A stretch of 14,840 nucleotides of DNA from Desulfonema limicola (GTDB taxonomy: Bacteria > Desulfobacterota > Desulfobacteria > Desulfobacterales > Desulfosalsimonadaceae), in NCBI GenBank assembly GCA_020722245.1, contig DYLE01000038.1, forward strand, positions 1-14,840, given 5' to 3'. How positions within the stretch are numbered: the stretch's first letter is position 1; every line of letters starts with the position of its first letter. A model generated the notes under the pieces. It searched no databases, had not been told where the DNA came from, and saw only the letters and a list, made by a program, of their open reading frames with translations. Made by a program: the position numbers and the translations under genes. Below, piece by piece: positions 1 through 6,742 of this stretch.

Positions 1-698
1 AAAAGCCCTTTTTGCCTGTCGTGCTGAATCCGCAGCATCATGATCACATCCGCCCCCTCGACGGCCTCATCCATGCTCTCCGTGGCGTCCGCACCCAGGG
101 TCTCAATCCCCGCCGGCATCATGGTGGAAGGCCCCGCCACGCAGACGGAAGCGCCCATTTTGGTAAAACCCGCAATATTGGACCGGGCCACCCGGCTGTG
201 GGAGATGTCCCCGATAATGGCGATTTTCAGCCCTCGAAAAGTCCCTTTTTTTTCGCGCACGGTCATCATGTCCAGCAGCGCCTGGGAGGGATGGGCATGG
301 GTCCCGTCCCCCGCATTGATAACCGAGGCGGATACCCGTGAGGCCAATAGATGCGGCACTCCGGAGGAAGCATGCCGAATCACCAGAACATCCGGGTTCA
401 TGGCCTGAAGGTTGCGGGCGGTGTCGATCAGGGTCTCTCCCTTGACCAGGCTGCTGGTTGACGCCGAAATGGAAATGGCATCGGCGGAAAGCCGTTTTGC
501 CGCGATATCAAAGGAAACCCGGGTCCGCGTGCTCGGCTCATGGAAAAACAGCACAACGGTTTTCCCCCGCAGCACCGGCACCTTCTTGATCGGTCGTTGT
601 GAAATCTCCTTCAGGCTTGCCGCCGTGTCCAGAATCATTTGAATCTCATCCGTTGAAAGGGACTCCATATCCAAAATGTCTTTTCGCGACCATCTCAT
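1..698 (-). CDS. pyrB: Aspartate carbamoyltransferase catalytic subunit (partial, C-terminus beyond window)
   Basis: Transfers carbamoyl from carbamoyl phosphate to aspartate, the committed step of pyrimidine synthesis in the cytoplasm. The 232 visible residues include the carbamoyl-phosphate loop HEPSTRTRVSF (about residues 53-63), GDGTHAHPSQALLDMMTV in the middle, and DVIMMLRIQHDRQ near the cut end, all diagnostic of the catalytic chain. The family is usually about 305-311 residues, so roughly 75 C-terminal residues lie left of the window; no frameshift is seen in what is present. The ATG at 698 lies 11 nt after the lepB stop, with AGGA upstream, so it is probably the last visible gene of a four-gene minus-strand operon. 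A pyrC or pyrI partner cannot be judged from here. The family assignment is firm. Confidence 0.95.
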   Translation of the reverse strand, partial: MRWSRKDILDMESLSTDEIQMILDTAASLKEISQRPIKKVPVLRGKTVVLFFHEPSTRTRVSFDIAAKRLSADAISISASTSSLVKGETLIDTARNLQAMNPDVLVIRHASSGVPHLLASRVSASVINAGDGTHAHPSQALLDMMTVREKKGTFRGLKIAIIGDISHSRVARSNIAGFTKMGASVCVAGPSTMMPAGIETLGADATESMDEAVEGADVIMMLRIQHDRQKGL

Positions 699-709
699 AT
701 GAGGCCGTC

Positions 710-1378
710 CTATCTGATGAGTGAACCGATCCTTCCCCACCTGACGCCGAAGTTATCGCTGTCCCAGGACCAATAGATGATAAACGCCTCTCCCCGTATC
801 GCTTTTTCCTCCACCCCTCCCCAGAACCGGCTGTCATAGCTGTTGTCCCGGTTGTCCCCCATCACGAAATACGAGCCCTGGGGCACGGTGATGGGACCGA
901 AATTGTCCCTCTGGTTCATCCTTTCAGGAAGGATATGGGGATCCGTGTGCACCCCGTGATCGGGATGAAGCGGCCGGTGATTGACAAAGACCTTCTTGTC
1001 CCGGATCTCAATGATATCCCCGGGAAGGCCGATCACCCGCTTGATAAAATCCTTGTCAGGTTCCACAGGATACCGGAAAACAATGACGTCGCCATGCCTG
1101 GGGTGTTTGACCGGTATCAGGGTTTTTTCGAAAAACGGCAGCTTGACCCCGTAGATGAACTTGTTCACCAGAATATGGTCCCCGATCTGCAAGGTCGGCT
1201 TCATGGAGCCCGAGGGGATTTTGAACGCCTGGACCACGAAGGTTCGAATAAACAGCGCAAGAAGGATGGCCACCCCGACGGCCTCGAGATTCTCTCGAAG
1301 CCTGCTTTTTTTCACCGCCGGCTTTTGGTTGTATGAGTTTTGATTCAAAGGGTTATGCCTTTCAATAGCCGAATCCAT
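710..1378 (-). CDS. lepB: Signal peptidase I
   Basis: Membrane-bound serine protease that cleaves signal peptides from exported proteins on the outer face of the inner membrane. The 222-residue protein has one clear N-terminal membrane segment (about 31-52), then the catalytic-serine box IPSGSMKPTL with Ser58 as nucleophile, the general-base box DFIKRVIGLPGD with Lys113, and the conserved GDNRDNSYDSRFWG box (174-187). All family S26 boxes are present and in order. The length suits the short, single-span type rather than the longer two-span enterobacterial LepB. It starts 28 nt after the stop of the homocysteine gene and ends 11 nt before pyrB, which suggests co-transcription. The Shine-Dalgarno is weak (GAGAG about 12 nt upstream). 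No other in-frame start is close, so the ATG at 1378 is preferred. Confidence 0.96.
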   Translation of the reverse strand: MDSAIERHNPLNQNSYNQKPAVKKSRLRENLEAVGVAILLALFIRTFVVQAFKIPSGSMKPTLQIGDHILVNKFIYGVKLPFFEKTLIPVKHPRHGDVIVFRYPVEPDKDFIKRVIGLPGDIIEIRDKKVFVNHRPLHPDHGVHTDPHILPERMNQRDNFGPITVPQGSYFVMGDNRDNSYDSRFWGGVEEKAIRGEAFIIYWSWDSDNFGVRWGRIGSLIR

Positions 1379-1406
1379 TCATCCATGACTCTCGATACAT
1401 CCCGAT

Positions 1407-2576
1407 TCATCCCATAGGGAGAGTGAACTGAGGTTCTCCAAGGAGGAACCTGCCCTCCGAAATCCACTGCTTCAAAATATCGGCGATCTGCCTGGCCTTG
1501 AACACGCTTGAAAGTGGAACGGTCGGCACCTTCTTGCCCTCCACCTCGATCACGCCGCTTTTCAGCTGGGCATAGGTGACAAACCCATAATTTTTGGCGA
1601 TTCCGTTGGGATAGTCATACCCATAATCCACCACCTGCACCTGGATATCCTCATCGGTCACGGCGGTGTATTGCGCCATCTCCTCATTGAGCAAGGGGAT
1701 GGGGAGGCCGATTCCCACAGCCAGGGATACCCCGTAGCCCTGAACGCTCACCCCGACAATCCACTCCGGGGTCATTTGCTTGAGGTCCCCCATCACCCAC
1801 AATGTGCCGGCTCCCACCGTTGGAACGCCGTTTTCCGCCCGGGGCGCGGAGGGGCTGTGCTGTGTTCCGTGCCATACCACATACCCTTCGCCTCCGCCAA
1901 GGAAGATGCGGGTCCCGAGCCCGATGGATTTGTAATACGGATCATTTAAAAGCGGGCTCAACTGCCCGGAGGTCGCATAGTTGGCGTTCCCCCCCCTGGG
2001 CTTTAATGTTCCCATATAGGTGTATATGGTTTTGTTGGTCCGATTGATGGCGCAGTTATAGTTCTGGTAGGCGTTGCGGGGATTGCATAAGGTCGCCTGG
2101 GGCAGGCTTTTAAGGGTGATCTCCTTTTCCAGCTCCTTTGCGGGATAGCATGAGGTGCCATAGGCGGTCGCCCTTAAATAAACCTTTTTTCCGGCCACCA
2201 GGTCGGCAATGACATGCCCGCCGCCGTACTTGAATTCACCCGGCCATACCTTGTTTAAAGGGTCATCCTCGCAGGGTTCGGTGGCGCCGATATAGCAATC
2301 CACCGCCGCCAAGCCGGCGTAGGCCGGCACATTGTTGATCCAGACCTTGCTCGCCTTGATTCTGGGTGTCGAATGGCCGAAGTTGATAAAGGCCCCGGAA
2401 GAACACATGGGGGCAAAGGTGCCTGTGGTGACCACATCGACCCGTCTGGCCGCCTCCACCGGCCCGTTTTTCTTGACGATGTCAATGATCTCTTCGGCGG
2501 TCACGACAACGACCTTGCCGGACCTGATTTTTTCGTTGATCTCCTGATAGGTTTTATTGACCTTATACCTGGCCAT
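1407..2576 (-). CDS. Homocysteine biosynthesis protein (DUF39 / COG1900, HcyBio family)
   Basis: I recognise this as the DUF39/HcyBio family. In methanogens and sulfate reducers the family is linked genetically to making homocysteine from aspartate semialdehyde and sulfide, via protein-bound persulfide, with a NIL-domain/ferredoxin protein as partner. The 389-residue protein is cytosolic, with no signal or membrane segment. Visible landmarks are FAPMCSSGAFINFGH with Cys58, AAVDCYIGATEPCEDD with Cys94 and Cys102, YGTSCYPAKELEKEI with Cys143, Cys164 and Cys175, and the glycine-rich GTRIFLGGGEGYVVWHGTQH (221-240). There are no C-terminal CBS domains and no ferredoxin fused or adjacent. A longer in-frame start at 2678 would overlap the upstream gene and add 34 residues lacking family character. 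ATG 2576 has AAGGGGTGAGG directly before it and gives the usual MARYKVNKTYQEIN beginning. The family is firm; the exact reaction is inferred from homologues. Confidence 0.9.
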   Translation of the reverse strand: MARYKVNKTYQEINEKIRSGKVVVVTAEEIIDIVKKNGPVEAARRVDVVTTGTFAPMCSSGAFINFGHSTPRIKASKVWINNVPAYAGLAAVDCYIGATEPCEDDPLNKVWPGEFKYGGGHVIADLVAGKKVYLRATAYGTSCYPAKELEKEITLKSLPQATLCNPRNAYQNYNCAINRTNKTIYTYMGTLKPRGGNANYATSGQLSPLLNDPYYKSIGLGTRIFLGGGEGYVVWHGTQHSPSAPRAENGVPTVGAGTLWVMGDLKQMTPEWIVGVSVQGYGVSLAVGIGLPIPLLNEEMAQYTAVTDEDIQVQVVDYGYDYPNGIAKNYGFVTYAQLKSGVIEVEGKKVPTVPLSSVFKARQIADILKQWISEGRFLLGEPQFTLPMG

Positions 2577-2589
2577 TGCCTCACCCCTT
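2577..2589 (-). promoter_or_regulatory. Ribosome binding site that fixes the start of the homocysteine gene
   Basis: Read on the minus strand, AAGGGGTGAGG ends two bases before the ATG at 2576. It supports this start over the upstream in-frame ATG at 2678, which lies inside the 3' end of the M23 peptidase gene. Confidence 0.65.
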
Positions 2590-2613
2590 AAAACATAAAC
2601 CTTGCGGATCCCG

Positions 2614-4005
2614 TCAGTGGATATTGGGCTGAAGGCTCTCGATCTTTGCAATGACATTGTTCCGGATCCAGGCCTCATCCCACCATTCCAGCGGGTTTAC
2701 AAACACATGATCTATAAACATTCCAAAATGCAGATGGTCCCCGCCCGCCAGGCCGGTCATGCCGGTATAGCCGATGAGATCCCCTTTCTGGACCCGAGCG
2801 CCCGGTTCCACGCACATTCGGCTGAGATGGGCATAAACGGAGAACAGCCCGAGCCCATGATCGATACACACGATATTGCCGTAAATCCCCGCATCTCCGA
2901 CATACACGACCTTGCCGGCGTTGGCCGCAGGCACCTCGGCGTGCTCCACCGAGGCCAGATCGATCCCCATATGATACGCCTCATCAATTTTTTCGCCCTG
3001 ATATATATAGGTCCGGTGATCCGCAAAACCGGCCCGAGGGGCGGAATTCGGCAAACGGCCAAAGGCGCCTGTCCAGAGTATTTCCGGCTCTGTCTTTTTG
3101 CCGTTTTCCAGTATGGTTTCATTGTTTCTTCGCCGAAGCTCCCGGTTGATGAAAAGAAACTGTTCCACCGGCGGAGCTTCGGCCTTCCATCCCTCAACTC
3201 CCTGAAACTCCGGCAGCTTCCGGTTTAAAAATGCATCGGACAGGTTGATCGTATCCTCCTTAAACCGTTTTTTTAAAATATGATAATAAAACCCCCGCTT
3301 TGATAAATTTCCGGCAGAATCCACCGCCTTGGCGTAGATTTCCGTGTCTGCGCCCTGGTCATGACGGACGGCGAAAAACGCCATATAGACCTGGGGATCC
3401 TGAAAGTATCCGGAATGCCCCGGGAAAAAATCTTCCCCGACCTGCACCCCGTTTTCCGCACAGGGTTCGGACACACGATAAATCACAAGCCCGGCTCCCC
3501 CTTGACTCACATTGTGCATGGTGCTTAATATAGAAAGGACCGGGGGTTTGGTATCAAAAACAATCTCTTTTTCAAGGTAGGTCCGGTTCCCCTTCCACCA
3601 GTTCCGCCAGGAATTGTCGCAAGCCGTTAAAATCAATTTCGCATCCCCGTCAGAAATCCCTAATTCTTTGGTGTTGACACGAAACTTGAAGGGAATGCGT
3701 TTCATGCTGCGGTCCGGGCCAGGCTTTTGATCGGCCAGGGGCATTTCCAGCAGACAGGTTTCGTGCCCGTCCTTCATCAAACCGATCCACAGCCTTCTGA
3801 TTCCGCTTTTTGAATCCGAAACCACCCCCGAGACCTCGCTGTTTGCGGTCATAAACCGGGAGGTCAGCGCTATTTCGACCTGAGGCCGTTCCCCTTCAAA
3901 TTTAGAAATAAGCAACCAGATCCCGCCAATGACCACCACCAGACAAAGGATCGCCGCCAACCCGGGCTTAAACCCCGCTGCCCTGTTTTTTTCTTTGAAA
4001 ATCAT
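2614..4005 (-). CDS. Membrane-anchored M23 (LytM-type) metallo-endopeptidase
   Basis: Probable zinc endopeptidase acting on peptidoglycan cross-links in the periplasm. The 463-residue protein has a short basic N-terminus and one hydrophobic segment (about 14-34), read as a signal anchor. Next comes a region of about 110 residues I cannot assign, then an Ig-like beta section (about 150-245, with DTKPPVLSI and DSAGNLSKRGFYY). The C-terminal M23 domain (about 335-445) carries HMGID (His345, Asp349), YAHLS (His393) and GDHLHFG (His424, His426). The metal ligands and catalytic histidines are therefore intact, unlike the degenerate EnvC/NlpD activators. AGGGGGA lies about 7 nt before the ATG at 4005. 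It is the first gene of the minus-strand operon and is divergent from kdsA, an envelope context that fits a cell-wall role. Substrate and partners are unknown. Confidence 0.9.
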   Translation of the reverse strand: MIFKEKNRAAGFKPGLAAILCLVVVIGGIWLLISKFEGERPQVEIALTSRFMTANSEVSGVVSDSKSGIRRLWIGLMKDGHETCLLEMPLADQKPGPDRSMKRIPFKFRVNTKELGISDGDAKLILTACDNSWRNWWKGNRTYLEKEIVFDTKPPVLSILSTMHNVSQGGAGLVIYRVSEPCAENGVQVGEDFFPGHSGYFQDPQVYMAFFAVRHDQGADTEIYAKAVDSAGNLSKRGFYYHILKKRFKEDTINLSDAFLNRKLPEFQGVEGWKAEAPPVEQFLFINRELRRRNNETILENGKKTEPEILWTGAFGRLPNSAPRAGFADHRTYIYQGEKIDEAYHMGIDLASVEHAEVPAANAGKVVYVGDAGIYGNIVCIDHGLGLFSVYAHLSRMCVEPGARVQKGDLIGYTGMTGLAGGDHLHFGMFIDHVFVNPLEWWDEAWIRNNVIAKIESLQPNIH

Positions 4006-4049
4006 GGGTATTCCCCCTGCATCATCAAACGATAAACCAAAATTGTTTT

Positions 4050-4078
4050 TATTTAGCAGGTATGGCCTTCCTTAGCAA
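4050..4078 (-). promoter_or_regulatory. Candidate sigma-70 promoter for the M23/hcy/lepB/pyrB operon
   Basis: On the minus strand, TTGCTA (4078-4073) is followed after 17 bases by TAAATA (4055-4050), in the divergent intergenic region about 45 bases before the M23 start. The hexamers match consensus only in part (4/6 and 3/6), so position and spacing are the main support. Confidence 0.3.
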
Positions 4079-4096
4079 GGGCTTATTTTTCGTTGC

Positions 4097-4125
4097 TTGA
4101 CTTTCCGAACCACGCAGGGTAACAG
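4097..4125 (+). promoter_or_regulatory. Candidate sigma-70 promoter for the kdsA operon
   Basis: TTGACT (4097-4102, 5/6 match) is followed after exactly 17 bases by TAACAG (4120-4125, 3/6 match), about 21 bases before the kdsA start. It is the best plus-strand candidate in the divergent region. The weak -10 keeps confidence low. Confidence 0.35.
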
Positions 4126-4146
4126 GTTTATCAAGCCCAGGGAAAG

Positions 4147-4977
4147 ATGAAAATGGTCAACCCGATCCATTTAGATTTAAAACACATCACCATCGGCAGG
4201 CCGGCGCCCTTTGTTCTGATTGCCGGCCCCTGCGTCATCGAGGATGAAGGCTCAACCTATGCCCTGGCCGCTTTTTTGAAAAACCTTACGGACAAACTCA
4301 ATATCCCTTTTATTTTCAAGGCCTCCTATGACAAGGCCAACAGGACCTCCATTCATTCCTTCCGAGGACCGGGTCTGGAGAAGGGGTTGAGCATCCTGTC
4401 CGCCATTCGAAAGGAGCTCTCAATTCCCGTGACCTCCGATGTCCACCAGGTCAGCGAGATCGCAGCGGCCGCACAGGTTCTGGACATCATCCAGATTCCG
4501 GCATTTTTATGCCGGCAGACCGACCTGGTGGTGGCGGCGGCGAAAACCGGAAAACCGGTCAACATCAAAAAAGGGCAGTTTTTGGCGCCCTGGGATATGA
4601 AAAACGTGGTGGAAAAGGCGTGCTCCACAGGCAACCGCAATATCCTCCTCACCGAACGGGGGGCCATGTTCGGTTACAACAACCTGGTCACCGATTTTCG
4701 AAGCATCGAAATCATGCAACAGACCGGCTGTCCGGTGATCTTCGACGCCACCCACAGCGTGCAGATGCCGGGCGGTTCCGGTTCGGCCTCCTCAGGAGAT
4801 CGAAGGTTCGCGCCGATTCTAGCCAGGGCAGCGGTGGCTGTGGGCGCTGACGGGGTGTTTATCGAGGTTCATGAAAACCCGGACAAAGCGCTTTCAGACG
4901 GTCCGAACTCCATGAAAACAGAGGATATGGAAGGGCTTCTGCGCCAGCTCAAGGCGATCGAACGCGCACTTTCATAA
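4147..4977 (+). CDS. kdsA: 3-deoxy-8-phosphooctulonate synthase (Kdo-8-phosphate synthase)
   Basis: Condenses phosphoenolpyruvate with arabinose 5-phosphate to give Kdo-8-phosphate, the precursor of the LPS inner-core sugar, in the cytoplasm. The 276-residue protein has the family boxes LIAGPCVIEDE (24-34), FKASYDKANRTS (58-68), FRGPGLEKGL (72-81), KKGQFLAPWDM (141-151) and FDATHSVQMPGG (199-210). Cys29, His203, Glu240 and Asp251 have the spacing of the four metal ligands of the Aquifex enzyme (Cys11, His185, Glu222, Asp233), so this is the metal-dependent class; the E. coli type has Asn in place of the Cys. AGGG lies 5-6 bases before ATG 4147; a second ATG two codons later (4153) is possible. 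It is the first gene of the long plus-strand run, 90 bases ahead of kdsC. Confidence 0.97.
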   Translation: MKMVNPIHLDLKHITIGRPAPFVLIAGPCVIEDEGSTYALAAFLKNLTDKLNIPFIFKASYDKANRTSIHSFRGPGLEKGLSILSAIRKELSIPVTSDVHQVSEIAAAAQVLDIIQIPAFLCRQTDLVVAAAKTGKPVNIKKGQFLAPWDMKNVVEKACSTGNRNILLTERGAMFGYNNLVTDFRSIEIMQQTGCPVIFDATHSVQMPGGSGSASSGDRRFAPILARAAVAVGADGVFIEVHENPDKALSDGPNSMKTEDMEGLLRQLKAIERALS

Positions 4978-5032
4978 AATCGAGCCGAAGAACGATTCCT
5001 AAGCAGTAGATAAAAAAACAATAATTTCAATA

Positions 5033-5041
5033 TGCGATAAT
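5033..5041 (+). promoter_or_regulatory. Candidate extended -10 promoter between kdsA and kdsC
   Basis: TGC directly followed by GATAAT (5/6 match to TATAAT) lies in an AT-rich 90-base gap, about 26 bases before the kdsC start. No -35 is visible at the usual spacing, consistent with an extended -10 type. It may give internal transcription of kdsC through lptB and rpoN. Confidence 0.3.
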
Positions 5042-5067
5042 TTTTACTGAAACCATCAGGTTAAACC

Positions 5068-5592
5068 ATGAGCCCAGCCAAGCTAAAAAAAATCAAGCTG
5101 TTACTGATGGACGTGGACGGGGTGCTCACCCGGGGGGAGGTCATATACAGCGACGCCGGGTCTGAAACAAAGGTGTTTCATGTGAAGGACGGGCTGGGCA
5201 TTCGGCTGCTGATGGAACACGGCATAAAAGCGGGAATTGTTACCGGAAGGGTTTCTCCTGCGCTAATGCACCGCTGCAAAGACCTGGGTCTTGAGCTCGT
5301 ATTTGACGGCGTCAAACAAAAGGCGAGGATTCTTGACCGGATCATCTCTGAAACAGGCATTCCGGCAAACCATATCGCCTTTGTGGGGGATGATCTGCCG
5401 GACATTGTGCTCATGAGAAGGGTCGGTCTTGCCATTGCGGTGGCGGATGCGCACCCCGCAGTCAAGGATTATGCCGACATGGTCACCACCCGAAACGGCG
5501 GAGACGGCGCCGTAAGAGAGGTCTGTGAATCCCTACTCAAGGCCCAGGGGTTCTGGAAAAAAATCATCGCAAGCTGGGAAAACGATACTTGA
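5068..5592 (+). CDS. kdsC: 3-deoxy-D-manno-octulosonate 8-phosphate phosphatase (HAD family)
   Basis: Removes phosphate from Kdo-8-phosphate to release Kdo, the step after KdsA. The 174-residue protein is a cap-less HAD phosphatase: motif I MDVDGVLT with nucleophile Asp15 and general acid Asp17, motif II VTGR (Thr59), motif III Lys in DGVKQK (83/85), and motif IV GDDLPD (107-112). The C-terminal NGGDGAVREVCE segment is typical of KdsC, whose tail closes over the neighbouring subunit of the tetramer. CAGG lies about 8 bases before ATG 5068. The stop codon overlaps the likely TTG start of lptC by three bases, implying translational coupling. There is no kdsD isomerase or kdsB here. Confidence 0.95.
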   Translation: MSPAKLKKIKLLLMDVDGVLTRGEVIYSDAGSETKVFHVKDGLGIRLLMEHGIKAGIVTGRVSPALMHRCKDLGLELVFDGVKQKARILDRIISETGIPANHIAFVGDDLPDIVLMRRVGLAIAVADAHPAVKDYADMVTTRNGGDGAVREVCESLLKAQGFWKKIIASWENDT

Positions 5593-6167
5593 CGTACCAC
5601 CGGCCGCCGAAAAAAATTCGGCTTGTTTTAATCTTCATCATCATCCTGCTGATCGGTCTTCTCCTGACTATTTTCATCAAAAACAGGATGTCCACCAGGC
5701 AAATCCATCCCCCTCTTCCTCCGGAAAACACCGGCGCCGATCTCACCATCAAGCGGTTTCGCCATACGGCCACCACTGAGGGGGAGCGGCAGTGGTCCGT
5801 GGAGGCGGAATCGGCGAGCCTATATTCCAAAGAAAATAGAGTTCAACTTATTGATATATCAGTAACTTTTTATTTATCCGAGGATCAGTGCATTCTTGTG
5901 ACTGCGGACCAGGGAAGCTTCGACCTGCAATCCAACGAAATGACCGCCGCAGGGGATATTGTCGCAAAAGGGCTTGAATATACGCTAAAAACCCAAAGCT
6001 TGCATTATGACCACCGGTTGCATATAATACAGCTCGAGTCACCGGTGACCCTCACCGGGCCGGGGGTGATGCTGAAGGCAGACACCCTGTCGTATGACTT
6101 GAAAACCGGCAAAGTGATCTGCGCCGGAAATGTGGAAGGGAGCATTCGTGAGATTGCCCAAAAATAA
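5589..6167 (+). CDS. lptC: LPS export protein LptC (TTG start)
   Basis: Inner-membrane bitopic protein linking the LptB2FG transporter to the periplasmic LptA bridge. The protein is 192 residues, close to the usual 190. It has a basic N-terminus, one membrane helix (about 11-30), then a periplasmic beta-jellyroll rich in alternating strands (about 48-185), including RQWSVEAESASLY, VTADQGSFD and LKADTLSYDLKTGKVICAGNVEG. The start is a TTG at 5589 in a TTGA overlap with the kdsC stop. The next in-frame ATG (codon 34) falls after the membrane helix and would delete the anchor, so the TTG start is preferred; GGGAAA upstream is a weak Shine-Dalgarno. The gene ends inside the first codons of lptA. 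Assignment rests on fold pattern, size and position between kdsC and lptA/lptB. Confidence 0.88.
   Translation: MTYHRPPKKIRLVLIFIIILLIGLLLTIFIKNRMSTRQIHPPLPPENTGADLTIKRFRHTATTEGERQWSVEAESASLYSKENRVQLIDISVTFYLSEDQCILVTADQGSFDLQSNEMTAAGDIVAKGLEYTLKTQSLHYDHRLHIIQLESPVTLTGPGVMLKADTLSYDLKTGKVICAGNVEGSIREIAQK
6136..6142 (+). promoter_or_regulatory. Ribosome binding site deciding the lptA start
   Basis: AAGGGAG sits five bases before the GTG at 6148, inside the end of lptC. It favours that GTG over the in-frame ATG at 6130, six codons earlier, and the shorter product has a normal basic signal-peptide beginning. Confidence 0.55.
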
Positions 6168-6720
6168 ATCGGCCTATGCCGGCCTGTCTTGCCTGTTTTT
6201 TTCAGCGCTGGTTATCGCCGCCACGGCCTGCCCCAGGGTTGGAATCGCCGAAAACAGCCTGCCAGACGGGAAAGAACTGGAAAATAAAACCCTCCATATC
6301 ACCGCAGACCGGCTTGTCGCAGATCAAAACGCGCTTTATATTCTGTTCACCGGCAATGTGGAAGCCGACTATGGAGAAATGAAGATCAGCTCCGACGGCC
6401 TGAAGCTGCTCTACACCAAGGCCGTCAATGGAGAGACGCATCTGAATAAAGACGCCATTGATGAAATTATCGCTTCCGGGGATGTCGTCATCACCTTTGA
6501 AGATAAAACCGCCGAATGTGAAAAGGCGGTGTATAACCCCAAAAGTGAAACGATCATTCTTAGCGGAGAAAACACCCGGGTGGTCAGCGGAAACAATTAC
6601 ATCACCGGCCAAACCATTACGATTCACCAGGACACCGGACAGATCACCGTCGACGGCAAGACCGGGGACCGCGTCAATGCGGTGTTCAATCCGGAAGACG
6701 GGGAACGCGAACCCTTTTAA
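6148..6720 (+). CDS. lptA: LPS transport periplasmic protein LptA (GTG start)
   Basis: Periplasmic beta-jellyroll protein that polymerises into the bridge carrying LPS from LptC to the outer-membrane LptD. From the GTG at 6148 it is 190 residues with a signal peptide: basic MRLPKNK, hydrophobic core about 11-27, probable cleavage after GIA (34). The mature part shows the repeating LptA/OstA strand pattern: LHITADRLVADQNALYILFTGNVEADYG, then IIASGDVVITFEDKTAECEKAVY, then IILSGENTRV. An ATG at 6130 would add MWKGAF in front and is a weaker choice. The start overlaps the end of lptC by 20 bases, suggesting coupled translation. A Cys at 28 (ATAC) is a poor lipobox, so a soluble protein is more likely than a lipoprotein. 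Confidence 0.88.
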   Translation: MRLPKNKSAYAGLSCLFFSALVIAATACPRVGIAENSLPDGKELENKTLHITADRLVADQNALYILFTGNVEADYGEMKISSDGLKLLYTKAVNGETHLNKDAIDEIIASGDVVITFEDKTAECEKAVYNPKSETIILSGENTRVVSGNNYITGQTITIHQDTGQITVDGKTGDRVNAVFNPEDGEREPF

Positions 6721-6742
6721 ACCGCATAGGCCGCAAAACCTC

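Noticed and set aside
12..642. Open frames on the plus strand opposite pyrB
   Set aside because: They are antisense to a clear aspartate carbamoyltransferase and resemble no family.
2577..2678. 34-residue N-terminal extension of the homocysteine protein
   Set aside because: Overlaps the upstream gene, is not family-like, and a good ribosome site precedes ATG 2576.
2602..3228. 208-codon plus-strand frame opposite the M23 gene
   Set aside because: Antisense shadow of an intact M23 domain; no recognisable motif or ribosome site.
4978..5000. AATCG/CGATT inverted repeat after kdsA
   Set aside because: Five-pair stem, long loop and no T-run, so not a terminator.
6226..6234. Possible lipobox (ATAC) in the LptA signal peptide
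   Set aside because: Ala instead of Leu at -3 is atypical and LptA is a soluble periplasmic protein in known cases; cleavage further on is more likely.
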